64,000 bases of DNA from Pseudoteredinibacter isoporae_A (GTDB lineage: Bacteria; Pseudomonadota; Gammaproteobacteria; Pseudomonadales; Cellvibrionaceae). The translations under genes were made by a program, and so were the position numbers. Every line of letters begins with the position of its first letter. The first letter of the stretch is position 1. The stretch spans positions 62,001 through 126,000 of the forward strand of contig NZ_BAABWJ010000007.1 in NCBI RefSeq assembly GCF_040372805.1. The letters are read 5' to 3'. The notes beneath the pieces were generated by a model that ran no database searches, was not told the DNA's origin, and was given only the letters and a program-made list of their open reading frames with translations. Below, in pieces: positions 35,580 through 43,832 of the stretch.

Positions 35580-36578
35580 ATGAAATTAACAATACCGAGA
35601 ACCTTTCCTCGCAGAGCTGGGTCCGCCCTGTTGGCGATCACCTTGAGCCTGTCGTTGGCGGCCTGTAAAACCCAATCCACCAGCAGTCAGAGCCCCAGTG
35701 GCATACCGGCCAGTAAACCACCATCGAGCAGCTCACCCTCTACGCCACCCCCCAGCGGCAGCTCAGGCTCACAAAGCCCAAGTTCGAGCCAGAGCTCCAG
35801 CAAAGGAGCTCCCCAAAACTCCAGTCAAAACTCTGGCGGCGATGCCGGTGAACCCTCCTCTGAGAAAGACCGCGGTGGCAGCCCTGGCGCTCCCCCACCT
35901 GGGGGTCAGCAACCCACTGGAGGTGCAAGCGATGCCGCTGGCGAACCTGGCAGTGAAAATGAAGGTGAATCCATCGACGTGCTCGACAGTCCCTACTACG
36001 ATCAATATGACCCGGCCAGCGATACCGGTGCCGACGTGGCTGAAGAAGGCACCTCACCTGCGGGGCGATCCCAGCAGGATGACGTCAGTTTTGAGGAAGC
36101 CCAAGGCGGTGGTGGTGCTTCTGGACAATCCAGCGCCGAGCGTCAGGCCAGTCTGGAAGCTGAGTTGGAAGGCTCATTCGGGCGCTACGACGGCATGATT
36201 TTGCGTGAGCGGGACAAAGTTCTTGCCGAGGGTGCCGACCGGGGTGCCGAAGACCAATTGGAACAGGAAGCTCCGGGCTTTGATGGCGAGGGAGGTTCTG
36301 GAGGTGGCGGTGGCAATCCTTACGGTGACCCCAACACTCAGGCCGGAGGTCAACCATCCACCGATGGTAATGGCCAGGCGCCGAATGAGTCCCCTGAACA
36401 AGGTGGCGCCCCAGGTGCACCGTCAGGGAATAATTTGCCAACAGTGCCCGATGATATTCCCGATGGCAGCGATGACGATATCGTTGCCCGCCAGATTCGC
36501 GAAGCCGCCATGGCCGAGAAAGATCCCAAGCTGCGCGAAAAACTGTGGGAAGAATACCGTAAATACAAACAACGATAA
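35580..36578 (+). CDS. Low-complexity Ser/Pro/Gly-rich lipoprotein
   Basis: 332 residues with lipobox LAAC (Cys29). Residues about 30-115 are dominated by Ser, Pro, Gly and Gln; about 115-290 by Gly, Glu, Asp and Pro; the last 35 form a charged helix (REAAMAEKDPKLREKLWEEYR). No ordinary fold is expected for the middle. It looks like a flexible tether across the periplasm or peptidoglycan. Long antisense frames here are by-products of the biased composition. I do not recognise the family. Confidence 0.65.
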   Translation: MKLTIPRTFPRRAGSALLAITLSLSLAACKTQSTSSQSPSGIPASKPPSSSSPSTPPPSGSSGSQSPSSSQSSSKGAPQNSSQNSGGDAGEPSSEKDRGGSPGAPPPGGQQPTGGASDAAGEPGSENEGESIDVLDSPYYDQYDPASDTGADVAEEGTSPAGRSQQDDVSFEEAQGGGGASGQSSAERQASLEAELEGSFGRYDGMILRERDKVLAEGADRGAEDQLEQEAPGFDGEGGSGGGGGNPYGDPNTQAGGQPSTDGNGQAPNESPEQGGAPGAPSGNNLPTVPDDIPDGSDDDIVARQIREAAMAEKDPKLREKLWEEYRKYKQR

Positions 36579-36598
36579 GTCCAACACGGGATACGAAT

Positions 36599-37786
36599 AT
36601 GCTGTCGTCAAGCAAGCCACGGACTCTGGTGATACTCCTGCTGTCTAGCCTGTTCCTGAGCGCCTGTGCGTCTCACACGGTGAAAACAACCCGTTATGTA
36701 CAACTGCAACAGGAAACCGCTGAAATTCCGGAAGATCAGTTGCTGGATGTCGGTGTCGAATTGCTCGACCCCAACTTAGAACAAATCGAAGAAGATGACA
36801 GCCTGGTGTTTGCCGAGGTTCGAAAAGCAGAGTCTCACTATATGGCCGGGCATATTCGCGACGCCCTACAAGCCAGCTCGGCTTGGGGTGCCGTACGTTT
36901 GATTCCAACCCAAGGCACTTTGGTCGACGTCCAATTAAGTGGTCGCATTCTGCACTCCGATGGCGAAACTCTCTCCATGGCCATCAGTGTACAAGACATC
37001 ACTGGGCGAAAATGGTACGACAAAGACTACAAAGCGGTGGCAAGCCGCTATGCCTATCGCCGCGAAACGGCCAGCAAAGCCGACCCATTTCAAACTATTT
37101 ATCACCAGATCGCCAATGATCTATTGCAGTATCGCAAGCAGCTCGACCCTGACTATCTCCGCCGGGCTCGACTGATTGGCGAACTGCGATTTGCAGAAAG
37201 CTTTGCGCCACAATCTTTTGCCGGTCAACTGCAGCAGGACAAAAAAGGCATTTACCATATTGAACGATTACCCGCCGAAAATGACCCAATGCTGGAGCGC
37301 GTTCGCACCATACGTGAACGCGACCATTTATACATCGATACCCTGCAGGACTTTTACGGCAGCTTTATTCAGCAGATCGACGGGCCCTATCGCGATTGGC
37401 GCAAGCAAACCTATTCGGAAGTGATCAACTTGCGAGAAGTGAAAGAATCGGCCCGCAATCAAACCATTGCTGGTATCGTTTCCGTATTGGCTGGTATCGC
37501 CGCCGCAACCAGCAATAATCGAGCAGTACGTACCGCAGGTGGTGTGGCTATCGGCGGCGGCGGTTATTTGATTAAGGAAGGCTTTGGCAAGCGCGCAGAA
37601 GCCGACATGCACAGCGAAACCATTCGCGAGCTGGGCGACTCACTCGAAGCGGCCATTCAACCCCAGGTAATTGAACTAGAAGACCGCACCATCACTCTAA
37701 GCGGCTCGGTTCAACAGCAGTACGAACAATGGCGTCAGATCCTGAGGGAACTCTACAACGTGGAAAATGGCGAGCTGGCCATGTAA
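36599..37786 (+). CDS. Unrecognised envelope lipoprotein, 395 aa
   Basis: Lipobox LSAC (Cys23). Residues about 70-180 have a mixed fold with LVDVQLSGRILHSDGETLSMAIS and ITGRKWYDKDYK, faintly like lipoproteins that gather at outer-membrane assemblies. A Gly/Ala-rich hydrophobic stretch near 285-320 (AGIVSVLAGIAAATSNN and GGVAIGGGGYLI) may insert in a membrane or oligomerise. It follows the low-complexity lipoprotein by 20 bp and is surely co-transcribed. Confidence 0.65.
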   Translation: MLSSSKPRTLVILLLSSLFLSACASHTVKTTRYVQLQQETAEIPEDQLLDVGVELLDPNLEQIEEDDSLVFAEVRKAESHYMAGHIRDALQASSAWGAVRLIPTQGTLVDVQLSGRILHSDGETLSMAISVQDITGRKWYDKDYKAVASRYAYRRETASKADPFQTIYHQIANDLLQYRKQLDPDYLRRARLIGELRFAESFAPQSFAGQLQQDKKGIYHIERLPAENDPMLERVRTIRERDHLYIDTLQDFYGSFIQQIDGPYRDWRKQTYSEVINLREVKESARNQTIAGIVSVLAGIAAATSNNRAVRTAGGVAIGGGGYLIKEGFGKRAEADMHSETIRELGDSLEAAIQPQVIELEDRTITLSGSVQQQYEQWRQILRELYNVENGELAM

Positions 37787-37871
37787 AGTCAGGACATTTT
37801 CACCGGTCGGAATTCGACACAAACAACTCACCGACCCTCAGTCTGGTCTTCAATAGAACATTAAGAAATTC

Positions 37872-39353
37872 ATGCAAAAACAAGACACGCCACAATTTGC
37901 CAGCTTGCAAAAGGAACGGGGTCAAGGCCTCTTTGCGAAAAGACGTTTTATCATCCTAACCCTGTCTATTCTCGCCGTGATTCTCCTTGTGGTCGTCTTT
38001 TGGTTACCGACCAACATCGACAAGCAGGACGTTGTTAGCAACGAACATCTCACAGAAGCACCCGAACCCCAAAAACAGATTCTCAAGCAATCTCCCTGGC
38101 AAGACGCCCAACTCGGCAAGCAACGTCGAGCCGCGCAGGACATTCTCGCCAAACTGCTAAAAAACCAGGAAAGCCTGGAAGCCCAAGGCATCGAAAAATG
38201 GGGAGAAGAGCGCTATCAAAATTCCGTTGAACTCGCGAAAGCAGGCGACCAATACTACCGCCAACAGGAATTCGAGCTGGCGATGAGCCAGTATGAAAAA
38301 GCGCTGCAGGAAATGGAGCTGTTGCTGGATCAGGTCGACCAGGTTTTCGCCCAACACATGGAATCCGCACAACTCGCACTGGATGCACAAAATATCGACC
38401 AGGCCAAAAACGATGCCTTGATCGCCAGCCAGCTGGAAACAAGTTTGGCCAGCAATAAAACCGATGCCGAAAATCTCTTGCGACGCATTGATGTGGCTGA
38501 CGATGTCTATGATTTGATTCGCAAGGGTCGACGCTTCGAACGCCAGCAAGATTGGCCCAATGCGCAAACGCTGTATCAACAAGCCCAGCAACTCGACCCA
38601 GACAACAAAACCAGCCAGGAAGCCGTGCAGCGCATTGCCAACTCAATTCTGGAACAAAACTACACCCAGGCGATGAGCCAGGGTTACCAGGCACTTGAGC
38701 GCCAAGATCACGCCGGCGCCGAACGTTGGTTCAAAAAAGCCAGACAAATCAAACAAGGTGACGGTTCGGCAGCCTCTGCGCTCAGTGAAGCTAAAACCGC
38801 TCGCCTGCAAGCAAGCATCAAACGCAAATTGGCATCAGCCAGCAAAGCCGCAAAAACAGAAAACTGGCAAGAAGCTGTTGATCTCTACAAACAGGTCCAA
38901 AAACTCGCACCCGCCGAAGTCTCGGCGAAGATCGGTTTGATTGAAGCCCAGACCAGACTGCAACTCGATCAGCAACTCGCTGCATTTTTGCAAAAACCTG
39001 ACACTTTGCAGGATACGGCGGTACAAGGGCGAGCCCAAAAAGCACTGAACGACGCGGCCAGTTTAAACAGCTCCGATGAACGTCTGAATGAACAACTTGC
39101 TGAACTCAAGGTGGCTTTGATCAAAGCGAAAACGCCCGTCGCAGTAACGTTTCGTTCGGATGGACAAACTGAAGTTCGATTGCTGCGTCATGAGCATCTG
39201 GGTCTGTTTTCTCAAATTCAACGAGATCTGCCACCCGGACGTTACACTTTGCTTGGGCAGCGAAAAGGGTATCGGGACGTGCGAGTGAACTTTGAAGTTC
39301 AGCTCAACAAAGACAACCCACCAATTGACGTGGTTTGTCAGGAAATCATTTAA
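37872..39353 (+). CDS. Inner-membrane anchored TPR/coiled-coil protein with PEGA-like end
   Basis: 493 residues. A transmembrane helix at about 26-45 leaves a long periplasmic part. This holds coiled-coil and TPR-like repeats (about 75-380, e.g. YYRQQEFELAMSQYEKALQ, WPNAQTLYQQAQQLDPDN, DHAGAERWFKKARQI). The last 75 residues (LPPGRYTLLGQRKGYRDVRVNFEV) look like a PEGA domain. The next gene encodes a protein with several such domains, so the pair probably act together. Function unknown. Confidence 0.7.
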   Translation: MQKQDTPQFASLQKERGQGLFAKRRFIILTLSILAVILLVVVFWLPTNIDKQDVVSNEHLTEAPEPQKQILKQSPWQDAQLGKQRRAAQDILAKLLKNQESLEAQGIEKWGEERYQNSVELAKAGDQYYRQQEFELAMSQYEKALQEMELLLDQVDQVFAQHMESAQLALDAQNIDQAKNDALIASQLETSLASNKTDAENLLRRIDVADDVYDLIRKGRRFERQQDWPNAQTLYQQAQQLDPDNKTSQEAVQRIANSILEQNYTQAMSQGYQALERQDHAGAERWFKKARQIKQGDGSAASALSEAKTARLQASIKRKLASASKAAKTENWQEAVDLYKQVQKLAPAEVSAKIGLIEAQTRLQLDQQLAAFLQKPDTLQDTAVQGRAQKALNDAASLNSSDERLNEQLAELKVALIKAKTPVAVTFRSDGQTEVRLLRHEHLGLFSQIQRDLPPGRYTLLGQRKGYRDVRVNFEVQLNKDNPPIDVVCQEII

Positions 39354-39471
39354 CTTATTCTGGATTGATGGCCGATGCCTGAGTACCGGTGTTGACACTC
39401 TGCTTGCAGACTCAACCCCAAAAACGTTTGCGCATCACGCGACAACACAGTATTTGTGCTAGGAAACTGAC

Positions 39472-41568
39472 TTGAACGATAACAAGCCGACGCAAAACTC
39501 CGCCAGGGAGCTCTTCAAACCCATTCAACATCAACCGCGCTTTAGTCGTGGTCGAAAAGTACTGATTGCCGTTTTTCTCATCCTCAGTGCATTGCTCGGC
39601 TGGTTTTTGAGTTCCGCCAGTGCCCTGCTACTGCGCCCCGAACCCGCTTACGCGAGCACCAAGATTGCGCACTGGTTAAAACTCCCGTTCGGCAAGGATG
39701 TTTTGATGTTACCGGGACGGTATCAAGTCGAGGCCGAGGCTCCTGGATATTATCCTTACCGCGAAGAATTTGATCTCGGTGAGGACAATCTGGAACTTAA
39801 CATTGTCATGACCAAACTGCCTGGCGATCTGCAATTGCACCTCAGCGACGCTTGGCAGAAGCAAGTACTCAATGAATCCGTTAGTGCCATTCTTAAAAAC
39901 GACACAGAAAGACAAGAGGCGGTTTTTGAAAACGGTTATTGGTTTTTTGATGAAGTGCCCGCCGGCAACTACGTGCTTCACATCGAACACCCCCTGTACA
40001 TCGCCCAGGAACAGAGCGTTGAAATCAGAGGCATGCAGGAAACCCAGGAACTCACCATCGAGTTGGAAGCCAACTATGGCCTCCTGCGGGTTGAACACCA
40101 AAATGACGGCTCACAGCTTCGACTCAATGACGAACACCTGAGTGCCATCCCCCAGACAATGCCTTTGGCCGTCGGTGATTACGATGTCTGTTTGGAACTG
40201 GAAGGCTTCAAAAGTCAATGTGAGTGGGCAGAACTGACCGCACAACAGGAAATCATTCTGCAGTTCGCCCCGCTCTCCCCGGCCGACGCCAGCCTGGCAC
40301 TGAGCTCTAGCCCAAGCGGAGCCAATGTCATGGTGAATGGCCAGTTTCGCGGCCGAACGCCCTTGAACCTCGCACTGGCACCGGGAGAGGTGCAGCAAAT
40401 TAAATTGTTCAAGGATGGTTACCAGCGCTTCAGCCAAAACGTCACCCTGCAGGAACAAGAAACCCAAAATCTGCACGCGCAACTCAACGCCCAATTGGGC
40501 CAACTGAGCTTTCGTTTGCAACCTCGTAACACCAACGTCTTTGCCGGCAACAAGCGTTTAACGTTGGATAAACAGGGCCGAGTTCAGCTTCCCAGCCATC
40601 CGGTGACTCTGCGCTTTGAGGCCCCAGGATTTGCCAGCCAAAGCCGTAACGTCACACCAAGTCAAAGTCGCCCCCTGAAATTGGACATCAAGCTCCTGAC
40701 ATTGGAAGAACAGAAATTTGCCAATCTGAAAAACGAATATCGCAGTAAGAACGGTCAACTGCTCAAGCTCTTTAAACCCAAAGCTCAGTTTACAATGGGG
40801 GCATCGCGTCGGGAGCAGGGGCGGCGAGCCAATGAAATTCAACGACAGATCAAACTCGACAAGGCGTTCTATTTGGCTACCCACGAGATCAGCAATAAGC
40901 AATTTCGTGAGTTCAAGCAGGATCACAACTCCAATCACAGCAAGGGCGTCAGTTTGAATAACGATCGCTACCCGGTCGCCAATATCAGTTGGCAGGACGC
41001 AGCCCTTTACTGCAATTGGTTGTCGAAGAAGGAAAAGTTAAAGAATTTTTATAAAGTCGATCAGGGCAAAGTGATAGGGTTTAACCCAGAAGCGGAAGGC
41101 TATCGTCTGCCAACCGAGGCTGAGTGGGCATGGGCCGCGCGCTATGAAGACGGTAAGATGAAAAAATACGCCTGGGGAGACCGCCTCCAACACTCGGCGA
41201 GCAAAGCCAATTACAACGGCAATTACGCAGATCGCGCAGGCGCCGCCCAAGTTGGCAACATCATCAATAATTATGATGACGGCTACGCTGCCAGTGCCCC
41301 AAGTGGCAAGTTCCGCCCCAACCCTAAAGGTCTGTACGATATGGGGGGTAATATGGCGGAGTGGGTCAATGATGTGTACGGCATCAAAACCGGCCTGAGT
41401 CAGCAGATTGAACACAACCCGATGGGCGAGCAAAACGGCAACTACCGGGTTATTCGAGGGCCAAGCTGGGCCAGTGGCACCATGAGTGATCTGCGCCTGG
41501 CATTCCGTGATTATGGCGATAAGGGCAAACGCCACGTTGGTTTTCGTATTGCCCGCAGCGCACTTTAA
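39472..41568 (+). CDS. Membrane-anchored PEGA-repeat protein with SUMF1/FGE-like domain
   Basis: 698 residues starting with TTG (AGGAAA six bases upstream). A transmembrane helix covers about 29-53. PEGA-like beta repeats fill about 60-410, shown by LPGRYQVEAEAPGYYPY, SSSPSGANVMVNGQFRGRTPL and FKDGYQRFSQNV. A formylglycine-generating-enzyme-like fold covers about 420-698: FTMGASRRE, RYPVANISWQDAALYCNWL, YRLPTEAEWAWAAR, GLYDMGGNMAEWVND and the end HVGFRIAR. The C-terminal cysteine pair of true FGE is absent (GPSWASGTMSDLRLAFRD), so it is probably not a sulfatase activator but a binding or structural version. Confidence 0.75.
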   Translation: MNDNKPTQNSARELFKPIQHQPRFSRGRKVLIAVFLILSALLGWFLSSASALLLRPEPAYASTKIAHWLKLPFGKDVLMLPGRYQVEAEAPGYYPYREEFDLGEDNLELNIVMTKLPGDLQLHLSDAWQKQVLNESVSAILKNDTERQEAVFENGYWFFDEVPAGNYVLHIEHPLYIAQEQSVEIRGMQETQELTIELEANYGLLRVEHQNDGSQLRLNDEHLSAIPQTMPLAVGDYDVCLELEGFKSQCEWAELTAQQEIILQFAPLSPADASLALSSSPSGANVMVNGQFRGRTPLNLALAPGEVQQIKLFKDGYQRFSQNVTLQEQETQNLHAQLNAQLGQLSFRLQPRNTNVFAGNKRLTLDKQGRVQLPSHPVTLRFEAPGFASQSRNVTPSQSRPLKLDIKLLTLEEQKFANLKNEYRSKNGQLLKLFKPKAQFTMGASRREQGRRANEIQRQIKLDKAFYLATHEISNKQFREFKQDHNSNHSKGVSLNNDRYPVANISWQDAALYCNWLSKKEKLKNFYKVDQGKVIGFNPEAEGYRLPTEAEWAWAARYEDGKMKKYAWGDRLQHSASKANYNGNYADRAGAAQVGNIINNYDDGYAASAPSGKFRPNPKGLYDMGGNMAEWVNDVYGIKTGLSQQIEHNPMGEQNGNYRVIRGPSWASGTMSDLRLAFRDYGDKGKRHVGFRIARSAL

Positions 41569-41588
41569 ACCATGACTGGAGCCTAATA

Positions 41589-41855
41589 ATGTTAACGGTC
41601 AACAAATCACTACGCCGGGGGCTCATCGTAAGCTTCTTGAGTCTTCTGTTTACCATGGGCGTAGCTTATGCCCAGCAAGAGTCACCCAAAGCCGACGAGA
41701 AAGACGATAAAGCCAACGCCGCGGAACAAAAAACACGCGACGCAGCCAAAGCTCAAAGCAAAGGCAAGGCCAGTACCAAGAAGAACAATGAACGCTTTGT
41801 TCCCACCGAAGAAATTTCGGAAGACTTACCGGTGGCCTTCCCGGTCGACATATAA
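41589..41855 (+). CDS. Small exported Lys/Ala-rich protein
   Basis: 88 residues. A signal peptide (core LIVSFLSLLFTMGV) is cleaved near AYA|QQ. The mature part of about 60 residues is highly charged (Lys, Glu, Asp, Ala) and likely disordered, ending FVPTEEISEDLPVAFPVDI. It lies 20 bp after the PEGA/SUMF1 gene and 69 bp before the channel gene. No family recognised. Confidence 0.6.
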   Translation: MLTVNKSLRRGLIVSFLSLLFTMGVAYAQQESPKADEKDDKANAAEQKTRDAAKAQSKGKASTKKNNERFVPTEEISEDLPVAFPVDI

Positions 41856-41924
41856 ACTGGAACCGTTCCAACAAAAACACAGCCTGCTGTTTTGCTGGAG
41901 CCACACAACTACAGGACATTCACT

Positions 41925-42740
41925 ATGCGCAGAAACGGTTCTGAATTTTTATTTCAACTTTTCGCCCTGATTATTGCCAGCATTATTGTGCATGCGATAT
42001 TTGTTACCGTTATTCGCCCCAATGCCGATGCGATTTTGCAAGCTCAAGCAGCCATGCAGGCCAGCGGCCAAACCGTGGTCGTAGAACGCTCAATCTATGT
42101 GGTCTTGCGTGATTACGAGCAGGAAGCCTGTTTTATTCTGATGTTTTGGGCCTTATCAATCATGGCACTCAAAGCTTGGCAAGGCCGTAAAGAGCGACAG
42201 TTTCTGCAATTGGATTTGCTGGGCATCAGTGAGAACGCCGCCATTCGTGTTGAAGATTGCGACCGCTTAATTGATCCCTTGCAACGGCTACCCAATGAAC
42301 AACAACGTTTCTTGTTGCCAAGAGCCTTGCTGCAAGCACTCAGGCGATTCGGCTCGAGCCACACCATGGGGGACGCTGCTACGGCGGTCAAAGAAGCCTG
42401 TCAAACGGAATCTGACCGTCTGGATGCCGAGCTGGCCATGGTGCGATACATTGCCTGGGCCATCCCTTCCATTGGTTTTATCGGTACCGTACGCGGTATT
42501 GGTGAAGCGTTGAGTCAAGCCCATAAAGCGGTTGAAGGCGATATCGTCGGGGTGACGGTGAGCCTGGGCGTTGCATTCAACTCGACGTTTATTGCACTGG
42601 TGATCAGCATCATCATTATGTTTTTCACCCATCAATTGCAATTGATGCAGGAGCGCCTGGTTCTCGATACCCAGGACTATTGCGATACCCACCTGTTGCG
42701 TAATTTGCAGCTGGGCCAACGTGCGCCGTCGCAATCCTAA
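41925..42740 (+). CDS. MotA/TolQ/ExbB-type proton channel protein
   Basis: 271 residues from ATG 41925 (AGGA nearby). Hydrophobic helices lie at about 10-30, 67-84, 172-192 and 210-234. The family core is IGFIGTVRGIGEALSQ (about 183-198), like the GLFGTVWGI segment of ExbB/TolQ, followed by VGVTVSLGVAFNSTFIALVISI, the last pore helix. The region between helices 2 and 3 is cytoplasmic. It should form the pentameric motor with a partner carrying an ExbD/TolR-like helix; no separate exbD gene is here, but the next two genes carry such a helix. Confidence 0.85.
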   Translation: MRRNGSEFLFQLFALIIASIIVHAIFVTVIRPNADAILQAQAAMQASGQTVVVERSIYVVLRDYEQEACFILMFWALSIMALKAWQGRKERQFLQLDLLGISENAAIRVEDCDRLIDPLQRLPNEQQRFLLPRALLQALRRFGSSHTMGDAATAVKEACQTESDRLDAELAMVRYIAWAIPSIGFIGTVRGIGEALSQAHKAVEGDIVGVTVSLGVAFNSTFIALVISIIIMFFTHQLQLMQERLVLDTQDYCDTHLLRNLQLGQRAPSQS

Positions 42741-42758
42741 ACAGAAACTATTGTAGCC

Positions 42759-43832
42759 ATGGCTCGTAAGCGTAAGTTCACCACCTTCAGCTTATCCTTT
42801 TTGGATATCATGTCCTGCGGCTTTGGCGCCGTCGCCTTGATCTTTTTGATCATCAAACATGACATTGATCGCCAGCAATTGGAGAATCCCACTGAGCTGA
42901 GTGCCGAAGTGAATATGCTCAATGAAGATATTCAAGCGGCCAAAGATTTGCGTGTGCGCGCTCGCAACATCCTTTCGGATATCGACCAACAATTACTACA
43001 GGCCCAAGGCCTCGCCCGACAAATCAATGAAGATATTCGAGCGACCCGCACTCGCCTGGCCGATCTCGGTACTGCCGATGAAAACACTCTGGATCAACTC
43101 AAAAAAGAAATCCAAAGCCTCCAGCAACGCAAACAAGAGCTCGAAGAAGAAAATGAGAAAGGCAATGATTTGCGGGAAATCACTGGCCAGGGCAATCGCC
43201 AGTATTTAACAGGTTTGAAGCTGGGTGGCCAACGCATTGTTATTTTGCTCGACGCCTCAGCCAGCATGCTGGACGAGACCTTAGTCAACATCATACGACG
43301 TCGTAACATGAGTCCAGAACAACAGCGCGCCGCCGCAAAATGGCAAAGAGCGGTCGCCACCGTAGAATGGCTGGTGGCCAAGTTTCCGGTCAACAGTCAG
43401 TACCAGATCTACACGTTCAACACCGACGTGAACGCCCTGCTGCCCAACACAAAAAATCAGTGGCTGGCCGTCAGCAATCGTCGGCAACTGCAAGAAGCAC
43501 TGGATTCTCTCGGCAACGTCACCCCCAGCAAAGGCACCAGTTTAATCAAAGCCTTCAGCAGTCTGGGGGAGTTTCCTCAACTTCCTGACAATGTCTTTCT
43601 GATTACCGACGGTCTGCCCACCCAAGGAAAAAGCGCACCACGAAGCAAAACCATCGATGGCAATGGCCGGATGCGTCTCTACAATCAGGCCGTTGGCGCC
43701 CTGCCCCGCGGCATTCCAATTAACGTCATTCTGGCTCCTATGGAAGGTGATACCCTGGCGGCGGCAGCTTACTGGCAGCTCGCCCAACGCAGCAAGGGCT
43801 CGTTTATGAGCCCCTCGAAGGACTGGCCATGA
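42759..43832 (+). CDS. VWA protein with ExbD/TolR-like membrane helix (first copy)
   Basis: 357 residues. The N-terminal SLSFLDIMSCGFGAVALIFL has an Asp (Asp16) at the cytoplasmic side of a single transmembrane helix (about 17-33), placed like the proton-relay Asp of ExbD/TolR/MotB. A long coiled coil (about 40-145) precedes a VWA domain (about 155-345) with MIDAS residues DASAS at 165-169 and ITDG in the fourth strand. It lies 18 bp after the channel gene and overlaps the second VWA gene by four bases. Interpretation as the stator partner is inference. Confidence 0.8.
   Translation: MARKRKFTTFSLSFLDIMSCGFGAVALIFLIIKHDIDRQQLENPTELSAEVNMLNEDIQAAKDLRVRARNILSDIDQQLLQAQGLARQINEDIRATRTRLADLGTADENTLDQLKKEIQSLQQRKQELEEENEKGNDLREITGQGNRQYLTGLKLGGQRIVILLDASASMLDETLVNIIRRRNMSPEQQRAAAKWQRAVATVEWLVAKFPVNSQYQIYTFNTDVNALLPNTKNQWLAVSNRRQLQEALDSLGNVTPSKGTSLIKAFSSLGEFPQLPDNVFLITDGLPTQGKSAPRSKTIDGNGRMRLYNQAVGALPRGIPINVILAPMEGDTLAAAAYWQLAQRSKGSFMSPSKDWP

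Noticed and set aside
36085..36615. 176-codon antisense frame and others opposite the low-complexity lipoprotein
   Set aside because: They come from the biased GC-rich codon composition of the Ser/Pro/Gly repeats; proteins are Arg/His-rich and unlike real genes.
39472..41568. Functional sulfatase-activating FGE or ergothioneine EgtB
   Set aside because: The FGE cysteine pair is missing, the EgtB DinB-like domain is absent, and no sulfatase or egtD lies nearby.
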